A stretch of DNA of 64,000 bases. Source: Ruminococcus_C callidus (GTDB lineage: Bacteria > Bacillota > Clostridia > Oscillospirales > Ruminococcaceae). Below, one piece after another: positions 1 to 8,905 of the stretch (the first letter of the stretch is position 1; each line of letters begins with the position of its first letter). The translations under genes were made by a program, and so were the position numbers. Location of the stretch: positions 2,976,001 to 3,040,000 of the forward strand of contig NZ_CP186925.1 in NCBI RefSeq assembly GCF_049562855.1, in the 5' to 3' direction. The notes under the pieces are model-generated. The model ran no database searches. It saw only the letters and a list, made by a program, of their open reading frames with translations, and had not been told where the DNA came from.

Positions 1-1033
1 TGCCGTTACCGTCAATGTCAGCCGCAAGCAGTTCCTTGCCGGTCAGCGTGCCCTCGTTTCCGGCACCGACATTTGCCGTGTGCTGCAACAGTTCGAAAAC
101 ATCAGAACTGTCGAGTTCCTTGCTGCCGTCGCAGTCGCCCCGCCCCATCAGCTGTATGGAGCCGTCCGACTCTGCCGCTGTATTGGGGACAGATTCATAC
201 ATGATATAGGAAACACCTACTCGATCGATTTTCTCTCCGGCTTCCACCATGAGAGAAACTTTCCGCAGCAATTGATAACGCTGCTGCATGTCAAGAAATT
301 TCTTGGGAATTATAGTACACGTGCCTTTTTCATTTTGTTCGATCTCCACATCAAAGTCCAGATCCAGATCTTCCGGTGTCAGAGCAGCTCCTTCTTTCAG
401 AGTAACGCAACAAATACCAAAACTGTCTTGACAATCCCACATTGGTGCGATATTGTTTTCCTTTAAAGAAACGCCCCAGACTTCCTGCTGTACCGATACA
501 AAACCGGACAAGGTCTGGAGGAACTGACAAAGTTTTTCCTCGTCCAGACGATACGATGATGTGCTGAATCGCAGCGTATATGCTCCGTTTCCCTCTGCGG
601 TCATAGTCAGCTGGCGTGTTTCCGATTCTTCGGTACTCAATGCCTGATCGGCAGTCGGCTCCTCTGCATTTTCCTTTTTGGTCAGCAGACCGCAAAGCTG
701 TTCTGTCAGTTCCCGCACATCTGCCACGTCCTGCTCCAGCTGAATCCGATATGCATACTCGTTGAGCTGAATCAAATCATCTTGTTCCGCCGTTGCATAG
801 AAAATGTTGTCATACATGCCTACTGGTGTGGGATCTTTCAAGCCATAGTACATGCTTTCGCCCTTTTCCACATATGCCGTCTTGTCATTTTCCAGCATCT
901 GCAGCACCTGTGCCAGCGGCACTTCAGCTTCCCCATTCATATGCATGGGGTATGCTGCTGCCGGCATCGTCATTGCACTTCCCAACAGTGCAGCTGCACA
1001 AACAGCAGAAATTATCCTTGTTCTTCTTTTCAT
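1..1033 (-). CDS. secreted dockerin-containing protein, 3' end off the left edge
   Basis: The reading frame starts at ATG 1033 behind GAGGT and runs off the window, so the C-terminus is missing. An N-terminal signal peptide is visible (Lys/Arg start, hydrophobic core, AAA-type cleavage site near residue 26). Most of the 344 visible residues match nothing I recognise. The last part reads GRGDCDGSKELDSSDVFELL followed about 25 residues later by AADIDGNG, the two calcium-binding loop segments of a type I dockerin. Dockerins bind cohesins on scaffoldins, so the protein is probably exported and attached to a cellulosome. No catalytic module is visible in the part shown. It has its own near-consensus promoter. 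Confidence 0.8.
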   Translation of the reverse strand, partial: MKRRTRIISAVCAAALLGSAMTMPAAAYPMHMNGEAEVPLAQVLQMLENDKTAYVEKGESMYYGLKDPTPVGMYDNIFYATAEQDDLIQLNEYAYRIQLEQDVADVRELTEQLCGLLTKKENAEEPTADQALSTEESETRQLTMTAEGNGAYTLRFSTSSYRLDEEKLCQFLQTLSGFVSVQQEVWGVSLKENNIAPMWDCQDSFGICCVTLKEGAALTPEDLDLDFDVEIEQNEKGTCTIIPKKFLDMQQRYQLLRKVSLMVEAGEKIDRVGVSYIMYESVPNTAAESDGSIQLMGRGDCDGSKELDSSDVFELLQHTANVGAGNEGTLTGKELLAADIDGNG

Positions 1034-1100
1034 AAAAATCGACCTCGCTTTCTAAAATAATAATATGCTATTGAAAATAAAAAGGAAAACCTTTATAAAA

Positions 1101-1129
1101 ATTATATCATTTTTTCGGGGGGGTGTCAA
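1101..1129 (-). promoter_or_regulatory. sigma-A promoter of the dockerin gene
   Basis: On the minus strand TTGACA (1124-1129) and TATAAT (1101-1106) are separated by exactly 17 bp and lie about 70 bp upstream of the ATG at 1033. The spacer contains a run of seven C residues. Confidence 0.85.
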
Positions 1130-1183
1130 GCCTTTTTATATATTTTGTACGATTTGCACAATAAAAATTGTAACAACTTACAA

Positions 1184-1223
1184 GAAAAAACGGTACGTCT
1201 GTTGCCAGTGCGTACCGTTTTCT
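1184..1223 (-). terminator. rho-independent terminator of enolase
   Basis: Perfect 11-bp stem (AAAACGGTACG at 1187-1197, CGTACCGTTTT at 1211-1221) followed on the minus strand by a T-rich run. It lies 80 bp past the enolase stop. A second smaller hairpin, GGGTGA-AATC-TCACCC at 1252-1267, precedes it. Confidence 0.85.
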
Positions 1224-1301
1224 CATAAGGTTATGAAAGAGTTCTAAAAGCGGGTGAAATCTCACCCTGAAAGGAAAGCAAATGTTGTGTGGGAAGTAGC
1301 A

Positions 1302-2603
1302 TTAGTCCCGCTTTACGTGGAATGCTGCCATGCCCGGATATACGGCACTGTCGCCCAGTTCTTCTTCGATGCGGAGCAGCTGGTTGTACTTTGCCACACG
1401 CTCCGAACGGCTGGGAGCACCGGTCTTGATCTGGCAGGTATTCAGTGCAACTGCCAGATCAGCAATGGTCGTATCTGCGGTTTCGCCGGAACGGTGAGAA
1501 GAAATTGCAGTGTAGCCTGCATTGTGAGCCATCTGGATCGCTTCCAGTGTTTCGGAAACAGAACCGATCTGGTTCAGCTTGATCAGAATGGAGTTGCCGC
1601 AGCCCAGTTCGATGCCCTTCTTCAGACGTTCAGTATTGGTAACGAACAGGTCGTCGCCAACCAGCTGTACCTTGCCGCCCAGCTTTGCCGTCAGCTTCTG
1701 CCAGCCTTCCCAGTCTTCTTCGTCCAGAGCGTCTTCGATCGAGATGATCGGATACTTCTCTACCAGATCAGCCCAGTGCTGAATCAGTTCGTCGGAAGTA
1801 AAATCTCTGCCGGACTTCGGCTGGTGATAGAAGCCCTTGCCCTTTTCGCTTTTCCACTCAGAAGAAGCAGCGTCCATCGCGATCATGAAATCCCTGCCCG
1901 GCTCATAGCCTGCTGCCTTTACCGCTTCCAGAATGGTTTCAATGGTTTCGTCATCGCTGGACAGGTTCGGAGCAAAGCCGCCCTCGTCGCCGACAGAAGT
2001 TGCCAGTCCCTTGGACTTCAGGATCTTCGCCAGATTGTGGAACACTTCTGCACACCAACGCAGGGCTTCCTTAAAACTGGGAGCACCTACCGGCATGATC
2101 ATGAATTCCTGTGTGTCTACCGTATTGGTGGCATGAGCACCGCCGTTCAGAATGTTCATCATCGGAACCGGCAGACGAGTGCCGGATACGCCGCCCAGAA
2201 AACGATACAGCGGAATGTCCAGTGCAGTTGCTGCGGCTCTTGCTGTGGCAATGGAAACTGCCAGAATCGCATTGGCACCCAGATTGGACTTGTCCTTGGT
2301 GCCGTCTGCGGCGATCATTGCCTTGTCTACTGCGTACAGATCAGATGCGTCCATACCAGTGAGAGTTTCGTGGATAACGGTATTGATGTTTTCTACAGCC
2401 TTGGTCACGCCCTTGCCCAGATAGCGAGCCTTGTCGCCGTCACGCAGTTCCAGTGCTTCGAATTCGCCGGTGGAAGCACCGCTGGGGGCAGTACCTCTTG
2501 CAACAGTACCGTCAACCAGTGTGACTTCTGCTTCTACAGTCGGATTGCCTCTGGAATCCAGAATCTCTCTGCCGACAACTTTTTCGATCTGCAAATAACT
2601 CAT
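1302..2603 (-). CDS. eno: enolase (phosphopyruvate hydratase)
   Basis: 433 residues, the normal bacterial length. It interconverts 2-phosphoglycerate and phosphoenolpyruvate in glycolysis. The N-terminus has EILDSRGNPTVEAEV, then the substrate loop SGASTGEFEALELRD, GDEGGFAPN with the catalytic Glu, the metal ligands in SIEDALDEEDW and VGDDLF, and SHRSGETADTTIADL with the catalytic Lys region before it. The start is ATG 2603, behind AAAGGAG at 9-bp spacing, and MSYLQIEKVVGREILDSRG aligns with family starts; an upstream in-frame extension is not needed. It is monocistronic, with its own promoter and terminator. Confidence 0.98.
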   Translation of the reverse strand: MSYLQIEKVVGREILDSRGNPTVEAEVTLVDGTVARGTAPSGASTGEFEALELRDGDKARYLGKGVTKAVENINTVIHETLTGMDASDLYAVDKAMIAADGTKDKSNLGANAILAVSIATARAAATALDIPLYRFLGGVSGTRLPVPMMNILNGGAHATNTVDTQEFMIMPVGAPSFKEALRWCAEVFHNLAKILKSKGLATSVGDEGGFAPNLSSDDETIETILEAVKAAGYEPGRDFMIAMDAASSEWKSEKGKGFYHQPKSGRDFTSDELIQHWADLVEKYPIISIEDALDEEDWEGWQKLTAKLGGKVQLVGDDLFVTNTERLKKGIELGCGNSILIKLNQIGSVSETLEAIQMAHNAGYTAISSHRSGETADTTIADLAVALNTCQIKTGAPSRSERVAKYNQLLRIEEELGDSAVYPGMAAFHVKRD

Positions 2604-2737
2604 AGTAGAATACTCCTTTACGTATCGCGGAAGCACTGTACAAATCCCGCCTTTCGGCTGTGTACACAAGCTTTATACCGTGTTTCCTTCTCCATTACGC
2701 ATGTTCATTTTGAAGTTAGTTATCTCTAACTAAAAAC

Positions 2738-2766
2738 ATTGTACCACAGAACCTTCGCCTTGTCAA
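2738..2766 (-). promoter_or_regulatory. sigma-A promoter of enolase
   Basis: Minus-strand TTGACA (2761-2766) and TACAAT (2738-2743) with a 17-bp spacer, about 135 bp upstream of the eno start. Confidence 0.8.
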
Positions 2767-2789
2767 GTATCCGACGAAAATTTTTCTAC

Positions 2790-2822
2790 GGAAACACTGA
2801 ATAAAGCTTGTGCAGTATTGCC
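2790..2822 (+). repeat. mini copy of the GGCAATACC/GGAAACACTG repeat family
   Basis: 33 bp with GGAAACACTG at one end and CAGTATTGCC at the other, enclosing AATAAAGCTTGTG. These are the termini of the larger elements at 37460 and 38691 with the interior missing. It lies between the trmO stop and the eno promoter. Confidence 0.55.
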
Positions 2823-2863
2823 TTCATGTGATACTGCCTGAAGTATGTGCAGATGTCGTAAGT

Positions 2864-3541
2864 TTATACCGTCGCTTCCAGAATTTCGCAAACCGTCAGC
2901 ACTTCGCCGTCCACGGTAAAGCGGACTTCCAGACCGGCGAACGGGAAGCCGTACACCCGATCGGCGTCGTGCTGGTAGGACGGACGGGGGTCTTGTGCCA
3001 GCACCTCGGTCAGCCCTGCCCGCAGGGATTCCGGCACTTTCTCCAGCCAGACTTCCGGAAAGCGAACTTCCAGACGATGAGCCGCTGCCGGCAGAGCAAA
3101 ACCGCCCCTGGCTTCGGGGTGGCTGTCAATGTGTGGCAGGTACGGCTTGATGTCGTAAATGGGCGTGCCGTGCATCAGGTCGGCACCGGAAACCGTCAGG
3201 TAGGGAGCATTCGCCCCGTGCAGCACGATTTCTTCCAGCTGCACCACCGACAGCCCCAGCGGATTGGGACGAAACGGTGAGCGTGTCGCAAAAACGCCCA
3301 TGCGGACATTGCCGCCCAAACGGGGCGGGCGAACGGTAGGCGACCACTTCTGCCGCACCGCCTGCGAGAATTCCCAGATCAGCCAGATGTGGGAGTAATC
3401 CTCCAGCCCCCGAAATGCATCGGGATTCCGGTATTCCGGCTCCATGACAATGCGGGCATGCAGACTGTTGACCAGTCCACTCTGGCGGGGGATACCGAAC
3501 TTGGTGGGGAAATCGTTTTCAATATGAGCAATAGGTTTCAC
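2864..3541 (-). CDS. trmO: tRNA (N6-threonylcarbamoyladenosine 37-N6)-methyltransferase TrmO
   Basis: 225 residues of the TsaA/YaeB (UPF0066) family, which methylates t6A at position 37 of threonine tRNA. Seen: the N-terminal PIAHIENDFPTKFGIPRQ, LEDYSHIWLIWEF, and RPPRLGG followed by GVFATRSPFRPNPLGLSVV, the SAM-binding signature of the family, then HGTPIYDIKPYLP. The start is GTG 3541, with AAAGGA 8 bp upstream; there is no better ATG. It is a single gene between eno and the ABC exporter operon. Confidence 0.92.
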   Translation of the reverse strand: MKPIAHIENDFPTKFGIPRQSGLVNSLHARIVMEPEYRNPDAFRGLEDYSHIWLIWEFSQAVRQKWSPTVRPPRLGGNVRMGVFATRSPFRPNPLGLSVVQLEEIVLHGANAPYLTVSGADLMHGTPIYDIKPYLPHIDSHPEARGGFALPAAAHRLEVRFPEVWLEKVPESLRAGLTEVLAQDPRPSYQHDADRVYGFPFAGLEVRFTVDGEVLTVCEILEATV

Positions 3542-3582
3542 AATAACAGTCCTTTCTGCGGAGATGCTGCTGCATCACGGAG

Positions 3583-4251
3583 TTATGCCAGATCTTTCTT
3601 CTGGAAGATCCGGCAGCTAAAGACATAGCACAGTCCGGAAACCACCAGCGACAGCACCGGCATGGCAATCGCCGCCGGCAGCAGCATTGCGGAAAATTCC
3701 GCAGGCAGGGTGGCAAGATTGTCTGTCATTTCCTGCATGAAAACGCTGCCCGCACCCATGAAAGCACACGCCGGAATCACATAGATCAAAATGGAGATCA
3801 GCCGTGCGTATTCCGGCGGGAACCGGAACAGCAGCAGTGTGGAAACGCTGCCCATGAGCAGCACAACCCAGAACACGAGCCATGCGGCAAACAGCATGTT
3901 GCAGAACGCCTTGACTTCAAACGTCCGCAGCACCAGACTGACAAGGGCTGCCAGCACGAGATACGCCAGTGTACTGCCACATACGATCAGCAGCTGCAAC
4001 AGGAATTTCGACCGCACCACGTCTTTTCGCGTAACGGGCATCGTCAGTGCAAAGCGGTTCCAGTTGCAGGAATGGTCATAGGAAAAAGTGCTTGAGGTCT
4101 GCGAGTCCATCATCACCAGCCAGAAGCCCATGTAAGACCAGCCGCTCTGGATATTCACGCCGGAAACAGCCGCCATAAAGACGTACAGAATGAGGAAAAT
4201 TCGTCCGCCTTTCCATATGGTATAGAAATCTTTCAAAAGCAGTCCTTTCAT
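3583..4251 (-). CDS. ABC-2 type transporter permease
   Basis: 222 residues with about six hydrophobic segments, beginning MKGLLLKDFYTIWKGGR, typical of short ABC-2 permeases paired with YtrB-like ATPases. The conserved cytoplasmic patch MPVTRKDVVRSKFLLQL is present. The start overlaps the stop of the ATPase gene by 4 bp (ATGA), so the two are probably translationally coupled and form one exporter. Substrate unknown; similar GntR-ABC operons respond to cell-envelope stress or peptide antibiotics. Confidence 0.85.
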   Translation of the reverse strand: MKGLLLKDFYTIWKGGRIFLILYVFMAAVSGVNIQSGWSYMGFWLVMMDSQTSSTFSYDHSCNWNRFALTMPVTRKDVVRSKFLLQLLIVCGSTLAYLVLAALVSLVLRTFEVKAFCNMLFAAWLVFWVVLLMGSVSTLLLFRFPPEYARLISILIYVIPACAFMGAGSVFMQEMTDNLATLPAEFSAMLLPAAIAMPVLSLVVSGLCYVFSCRIFQKKDLA

Positions 4252-5111
4252 TTGCCCTGCACTCCTTTCACATACAACAACAGGATCTCGTCCATTGTGA
4301 CCTGATCTATGACAGCCTCCGGATACTTCCGCAAAATTGCCTCCCGATCCGGCACGAGCACATCATAGGAATAGTCCTTTTTCCGCCACGCCAGCACCTC
4401 TGGCGATTTCAGCTTCTGGAATAATGCTTCTCCGCAGCGGAGAATGCCGTACTGCCAGAGCAGTTCATCCTTGGGCTTGGAAAGCAGCAGCTTTCCCGCA
4501 TGGAGAAATGTCACATAATCCGCCACCTTTTCCAGATCACTGGTGATGTGGGTGGAGATCAGAATGGCATGCTCCTCGTCCTGCACGAATTCCAGAAACA
4601 AATCCAGCAGGTCGTCCCGCACCACAGGATCCAGTCCGCTGGTAGGCTCGTCCAGGATCAACAGCTTCGGGTGGTGTGCAAATGCCAGCACCAGCGAAAG
4701 CTTCATGCTCATGCCGCGGGACAGTTCCTTGACCTTCTGCTTGGGCAGCAGGGAGAACTGCTGCAACAGTTCCTGAAAATAGGCTTCGTCCCAGTTGGAA
4801 TAGATGCTGCGGCAGATCTTCCCCGCCTTTTCCACCGTCAGTTCCGGTGAAAAGCAAAGACTGTCAAACACCACGCCGATCTGCTCCTTCATGGCAACGC
4901 TGTCTGTGTTCAGCGGTTCGCCGCAGAACAGCACCTCTCCGCACTCCCGCCGGATCAGCCCCAGAATGCCCCGAATGGTAGTGCTTTTTCCGGCTCCGTT
5001 TTCGCCTACTAAGCCCATGATCGTTCCACCGGCAATGGAAAAGCTGATGTGTTCCAGCCGGAAATTCACATAGGAACGCCCCAGATCCCGTACTTCTAAA
5101 ATATTCTGCAT
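4248..5111 (-). CDS. ABC transporter ATP-binding protein
   Basis: 287 residues. Walker A GENGAGKST near residue 36, Q-loop region around VVFDSLCF, a signature LSRGMSMK, Walker B LLILDEPTSGLDP and the switch His in ISTHITSDLEKVADY. The C-terminal 70 residues are the extension seen in YtrB/BcrA-like ATPases. It powers the permease encoded directly downstream. The start ATG 5111 lies 2 bp after the stop of the GntR regulator, with GGGAGG inside that gene's end. Confidence 0.93.
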   Translation of the reverse strand: MQNILEVRDLGRSYVNFRLEHISFSIAGGTIMGLVGENGAGKSTTIRGILGLIRRECGEVLFCGEPLNTDSVAMKEQIGVVFDSLCFSPELTVEKAGKICRSIYSNWDEAYFQELLQQFSLLPKQKVKELSRGMSMKLSLVLAFAHHPKLLILDEPTSGLDPVVRDDLLDLFLEFVQDEEHAILISTHITSDLEKVADYVTFLHAGKLLLSKPKDELLWQYGILRCGEALFQKLKSPEVLAWRKKDYSYDVLVPDREAILRKYPEAVIDQVTMDEILLLYVKGVQGK

Positions 5112-5113
5112 GG

Positions 5114-5491
5114 CTATTCTTCCTCCCGATAAAAAATGGTCAGTGCCTGCACCAGCGATTCCAGCGAAATGCCGCTGACGCGGGCAATTTCCGCCGCCGC
5201 CAGCAGGTGCTCCTCCGCCTTTCGCTGCTGTTCTTCCCGATAGATCTCCGGATTCTGGTCAGCCACAAAGCTGCCCCGCCCGACTGTCGTTTCCAGAAAT
5301 CCGTCCCGCTGTAGTTCCTCATACGCCCGCTGCACTGTAATCACGCTGACATGCAGGGACTTCGCCAGACTTCGCATAGACGGCAGCGATTCGCCGGCAT
5401 GCAGCGTGCCGTCCATGATCTGGGCTTTCAGCTGCTCCGTGATCTGGGCGTAAATGGGCTTGCTGCTGTTGCCGCTGATGATAATTTCCAC
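5114..5491 (-). CDS. GntR-family transcriptional regulator, YtrA-like
   Basis: 125 residues: a GntR winged helix (PIYAQITEQLKAQIMDGTL, ESLPSMRSLAKSLHVSVITV, RAYEELQRDGFLETTVGRGSFV) followed by a short helical tail rather than a large effector domain, which is the YtrA subfamily. I chose GTG 5491 because AAAGGAG lies 8 bp upstream and VEIIISGNSSKPIYAQI matches family starts; longer frames begin inside the promoter. It is first in the operon with the ABC exporter and probably represses it. Confidence 0.88.
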   Translation of the reverse strand: MEIIISGNSSKPIYAQITEQLKAQIMDGTLHAGESLPSMRSLAKSLHVSVITVQRAYEELQRDGFLETTVGRGSFVADQNPEIYREEQQRKAEEHLLAAAEIARVSGISLESLVQALTIFYREEE

Positions 5492-5506
5492 TGGCTCCAC
5501 TCCTTT

Positions 5507-5563
5507 GTACCAATTGTACTGGTTCAATAAGTACATTATAGCACACAAAAGCTTGTCTGTCAA
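5507..5563 (-). promoter_or_regulatory. promoter and candidate operator of the GntR-ABC operon
   Basis: Minus-strand TTGACA (5558-5563) and TATAAT (5535-5540) with a 17-bp spacer. Directly downstream of the -10, TGTAC and GTACA half-sites form the inverted repeat TGTAC-N11-GTACA (about 5515-5535), and another GTAC lies at 5507-5510. Their position over the transcription start fits repression by the GntR protein. Confidence 0.7.
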
Positions 5564-5616
5564 GCCGGCGGGAAAACTTTTTGGCAATACTGCACAATCT
5601 GCAAAGCCCACAGAAG

Positions 5617-5682
5617 CCATACCACATTTCCTGCAATTTTTTTCGCAAATCCCTTGCAAAATCTTCTGTGGTATGGTATGAT
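5617..5682 (+). promoter_or_regulatory. promoter and inverted-repeat operator of cellobiose phosphorylase
   Basis: TTGCAA (5654-5659) and TATGAT (5677-5682) with a 17-bp spacer upstream of the gene at 5759. A perfect 10-bp inverted repeat, CCATACCACA at 5617-5626 and TGTGGTATGG at 5667-5676, has one arm upstream of the -35 and the other filling the spacer up to the -10. This placement suggests a repressor or looping site for carbon control. Confidence 0.6.
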
Positions 5683-5758
5683 AAATGTACGACCACACTG
5701 TCTTTATCGGTGATGGTCATTTGACATTGAAAATACAGATGTAAAGGAGATACTCCCT

Positions 5759-8155
5759 ATGCAGTATGGTTATTTTGACCTGAAAAACAAAGAATACGTG
5801 ATCGACCGACCGGATACGCCGGCACCCTGGGTAAACTACCTCGGTTCTCCGGAATACGGTGCAATGATCTCCAACAACGCTGCCGGATATAGCTTTGTCA
5901 AGTCCGGTGCAAACGGCAGAATCAGCCGTTTCCGCTTCAACTCCATGATGGCACTGCCCGGACGCTACATTTACCTGCGGGATAACGACACCAAGGATTA
6001 CTGGTCTGCTACATGGCAGCCGGTAGGCAAGCCGCTGGATTCCTACAAGAGCGTCTGCCGCCACGGTACTGCTTACACCGTAATTTCCGCAGACTATGCC
6101 GGCATTTCCTCCGAAGTCACTTATTATGTACCCATCGGGGCAACTTATGAGGTATGGCGTGCAGTCATCACCAACAACAGCGACAAGCCGAGAAACCTGT
6201 CCACATTCGGTTTCGTAGAGTTCACCAACGACAACAACTACGAACAGGATCAGGTCAACCTCCAGTACACCCTGTTCATCACCCGTACCAGCTTTGAGGG
6301 CAACAAGATCCTCCAGCACATCAACGAAAATGACGGCAAGGACGCTACCGGTTCCAACCACAGAGAGCGTTTCTTCGGCATGGTAGGTGCTCCGATCTCC
6401 GGCTATAACGGCAATCTGGACAGCTTCATTGGTCCGTACCGCACCTATTCCAACCCAATCGCTGTAGAGCAGGGCAAGTGCACCGGTGAGATGAACTACA
6501 ACAGCAATGCCTGCGGTGCTCTCCAGAGTGACATCACCCTCCAGCCGGGCGAATCTAAGGAACTGATCTTCGTACTGGGGCAGAAAGACAATGCACAGGC
6601 AAACGAAATCCTCGCTTCCTATGAAGCTGCCGGCAAGGTCGACAGCGAAGTAGAGGCTCTGAAGGAATACTGGCACAGCAAGCTGAACCATTTCCAGGTC
6701 AGCACACCGTCTGATGCGTTCAACAACATGATCAACGTCTGGAACGCTTATCAGTGCTTCATCACCTTTATCTGGTCCCGTGCCGCATCGTTTGTATACT
6801 GCGGTCTGCGGAACGGCTACGGCTACCGCGATACTGTACAGGACATTCAGGGTATCATTCATCTGGATCCGGAACTCGCCGCAGAAAAGATCCGCTTTAT
6901 GCTGTCTGCACAGGTAGACAATGGCGGCGGTCTGCCGCTGGTCAAGTTCGACCACAACGCCGGTCATGAAAACACACCGGACGATCCGGAATATGTCAAG
7001 GAAACCGGTCACCCGTCCTACCGTGCAGACGATGCTCTGTGGCTGTTCCCCACCATTCGCAAGTATGTGGGCGAATCCGGCAACAAGGCATTCTATGACG
7101 AAGTGATCGTCTATGCAAACGGCGGCGAAGATACTGTTTACAACCACCTGAAGCGTGCGATCCGCTTCTCCATGGAACGTCTGGGCGACCACAACATGCC
7201 GGCTGGTCTGCACGCAGACTGGAACGACTGCCTGCGTCTGGGCAAAAAGGGCGAGTCCACTTTCGTGGCATTCCAGCTGTACTATGCAATGTCCATGATG
7301 CATGAACTGGCAGCAGAACGCAAGGACAGCGAGTATGTTTCCTATCTGGACAAGGCTCAGAAGGCTCTGGGCGAAGCACTGGCTGCATGCTGGGACGAAG
7401 ACCGCTTTATCCGCGGTATCCGCGAAGACGGCGTAGTAGTTGGTGCCAAGAAGGATCCGGAAGCTTCCATGTGGCTGAACCCCCAGAGCTGGAGCGTCAT
7501 TTCCGGCTTCGCTTCCAAGGAACAGAGCGACAAGGCAATGCAGTCTGTAGCAGACATTCTGGACACCCCGTATGGTGCAAAGCTGCTGGATCCGCCGTAT
7601 ATCGACCACTATTTCGACGGTGCCCTGATGCACATCTTCAATCCGGACACCAAGGAAAACGGCGGTATCTTCTCCCAGTCGCAGGGCTGGCTGATTCTGG
7701 CAGAGAGCCTGCTGGGACACGGTGACGATGCATTCCGCTACTTCGAGGAAAGTTCTCCGGCTTCCATGAACGACAAGGCAGAACAGCGTGTACTGGAACC
7801 GTATGTACACGGTCAGTTCACCGAGTCCACCGCTTCCCCGTATGCAGGACGTTCTCACGTACACTGGCTGACTGGTACCGCTTCCACCGTTATGGTTGGC
7901 TGCGTAGAGGGTATCTGCGGCATGCGTCCGGACGCTGACGGTCTGCACATCTGCCCGTCGATTCCGGCAGCATGGGACGGCTTCACCATGGAAAAACTGT
8001 TCCGCGGCAAGCAGCTGTCTATCACGGTCAAGAACCCGAACCACGTACAAAGCGGCGTGGCTTCCCTGACACTGAACGGCAAGGCACTGGACGGCGACTA
8101 TGTACCGGCTGACGCACTGGCTGACAAGAACGAAATTGAAGTTGTTTTGGGCTAA
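5759..8155 (+). CDS. cellobiose phosphorylase (GH94)
   Basis: 798 residues, close to the size of clostridial and ruminococcal cellobiose phosphorylases (about 800-830). It cleaves cellobiose with phosphate to glucose 1-phosphate and glucose inside the cell. Seen: the N-terminal GYFDLKNKEYVIDRPDTPAPW, the beta-sandwich domain, the catalytic-barrel motifs NGYGYRDTVQDIQG and LHADWNDCLRLG (the DWND Asp is the family's general acid), and the phosphate-site region TGTASTVMVGCVEGICGMR. No signal peptide. The start has AAAGGAG 9 bp upstream. It is a single gene with its own promoter and terminator and would use cellobiose released by the cellulosome. Confidence 0.95.
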   Translation: MQYGYFDLKNKEYVIDRPDTPAPWVNYLGSPEYGAMISNNAAGYSFVKSGANGRISRFRFNSMMALPGRYIYLRDNDTKDYWSATWQPVGKPLDSYKSVCRHGTAYTVISADYAGISSEVTYYVPIGATYEVWRAVITNNSDKPRNLSTFGFVEFTNDNNYEQDQVNLQYTLFITRTSFEGNKILQHINENDGKDATGSNHRERFFGMVGAPISGYNGNLDSFIGPYRTYSNPIAVEQGKCTGEMNYNSNACGALQSDITLQPGESKELIFVLGQKDNAQANEILASYEAAGKVDSEVEALKEYWHSKLNHFQVSTPSDAFNNMINVWNAYQCFITFIWSRAASFVYCGLRNGYGYRDTVQDIQGIIHLDPELAAEKIRFMLSAQVDNGGGLPLVKFDHNAGHENTPDDPEYVKETGHPSYRADDALWLFPTIRKYVGESGNKAFYDEVIVYANGGEDTVYNHLKRAIRFSMERLGDHNMPAGLHADWNDCLRLGKKGESTFVAFQLYYAMSMMHELAAERKDSEYVSYLDKAQKALGEALAACWDEDRFIRGIREDGVVVGAKKDPEASMWLNPQSWSVISGFASKEQSDKAMQSVADILDTPYGAKLLDPPYIDHYFDGALMHIFNPDTKENGGIFSQSQGWLILAESLLGHGDDAFRYFEESSPASMNDKAEQRVLEPYVHGQFTESTASPYAGRSHVHWLTGTASTVMVGCVEGICGMRPDADGLHICPSIPAAWDGFTMEKLFRGKQLSITVKNPNHVQSGVASLTLNGKALDGDYVPADALADKNEIEVVLG

Positions 8156-8190
8156 TTTCCCGAAAGGCAACTCTATAGCATAAATAAGCA

Positions 8191-8222
8191 ATGCCCTTTC
8201 CGCAAAGGAAAGGGCATTTTTG
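8191..8222 (+). terminator. rho-independent terminator of cellobiose phosphorylase
   Basis: Perfect 11-bp stem ATGCCCTTTCC (8191-8201) and GGAAAGGGCAT (8207-8217), loop GCAAA, followed by a run of five T. Confidence 0.9.
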
Positions 8223-8261
8223 TTGGAAACCATTATGTTCCGCAAAAAGTGCAGTATTGCC

Positions 8262-8290
8262 TTTACAATTTTGTCGCTTCATGGTATAAT
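8262..8290 (+). promoter_or_regulatory. promoter of the small membrane-anchored protein gene
   Basis: TTTACA (8262-8267) and TATAAT (8285-8290) with a 17-bp spacer, 35 bp before the ATG at 8325. Confidence 0.75.
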
Positions 8291-8324
8291 AAAGGCAATC
8301 TACACGAAAACAAAGGAGCATGCT

Positions 8325-8855
8325 ATGAGATCCGCCAGAACTGCAAAACATATCATTATCGGACTGCTGCTGTTGGGAATTCTTCTCGTGGGCGGGTGGT
8401 ATTTCCTATACCCCTACTCATTGGGCAGCCGTATTTCCGCAAGCGAACCCCTTTCTCTCTCAGTCAACATTACGGGCGTGACTGTCACCGGAAAAGACAC
8501 CGTTGACACAGTGACCTATGAATTCCAGCCGGACACGCAGGAGTACAAGGCATTGGTTTCCCTGCTGAACGACTACGACTATCACCGCAGCTTCCTCACT
8601 CTGCTGCCACTGGAGGACTACACACCGGAAAGCAACACCACCACATTCCAGCTGCAAAGCACGGACAGCCAGTATCTGCTGACCGACAAGGGCGGCTTCT
8701 CTGCGGAGCCGGTTTCCGGCGGAAAATCTCTCGTCTACGCAATAGGGTATCTGGGCAGCGGCAAGGCGGAACAGCTTACCGCGGAATTGCAGGCACTGCT
8801 GAAAAGCTGCACGCCGGTGGAAACGCATGATGATACGGAAATGGGAACGACATAA
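8325..8855 (+). CDS. membrane-anchored extracellular protein of unknown function
   Basis: 176 residues. A short basic N-terminus (MRSARTAKH) is followed by one hydrophobic segment of about 20 residues, then a soluble domain of about 140 residues that would face outside. I do not recognise the domain; its hydrophilic beta-rich pattern resembles small lipoprotein-like Firmicutes proteins. ATG 8325 is chosen because AAAGGAG lies 8 bp upstream; the frame is open further upstream but there is no ribosome site. It is monocistronic, and shares a terminator with the convergent dockerin gene. Confidence 0.75.
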   Translation: MRSARTAKHIIIGLLLLGILLVGGWYFLYPYSLGSRISASEPLSLSVNITGVTVTGKDTVDTVTYEFQPDTQEYKALVSLLNDYDYHRSFLTLLPLEDYTPESNTTTFQLQSTDSQYLLTDKGGFSAEPVSGGKSLVYAIGYLGSGKAEQLTAELQALLKSCTPVETHDDTEMGTT

Positions 8856-8859
8856 TGCA

Positions 8860-8896
8860 AACGGCAGGGAACCGATCAAAGTTCCCTGCCGTTTTT
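8860..8896. terminator. bidirectional terminator
   Basis: 13-bp perfect stem AACGGCAGGGAAC (8860-8872) and GTTCCCTGCCGTT (8881-8893) between convergent genes, with T on the plus side and A-rich sequence on the other. Confidence 0.85.
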
Positions 8897-8905
8897 AAAG
8901 CCCGT

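Noticed and set aside
5717..8245. 842-residue ORF antisense to cellobiose phosphorylase
   Set aside because: Shadow frame of a GC-biased gene; the plus-strand frame has the GH94 motifs and a ribosome site.
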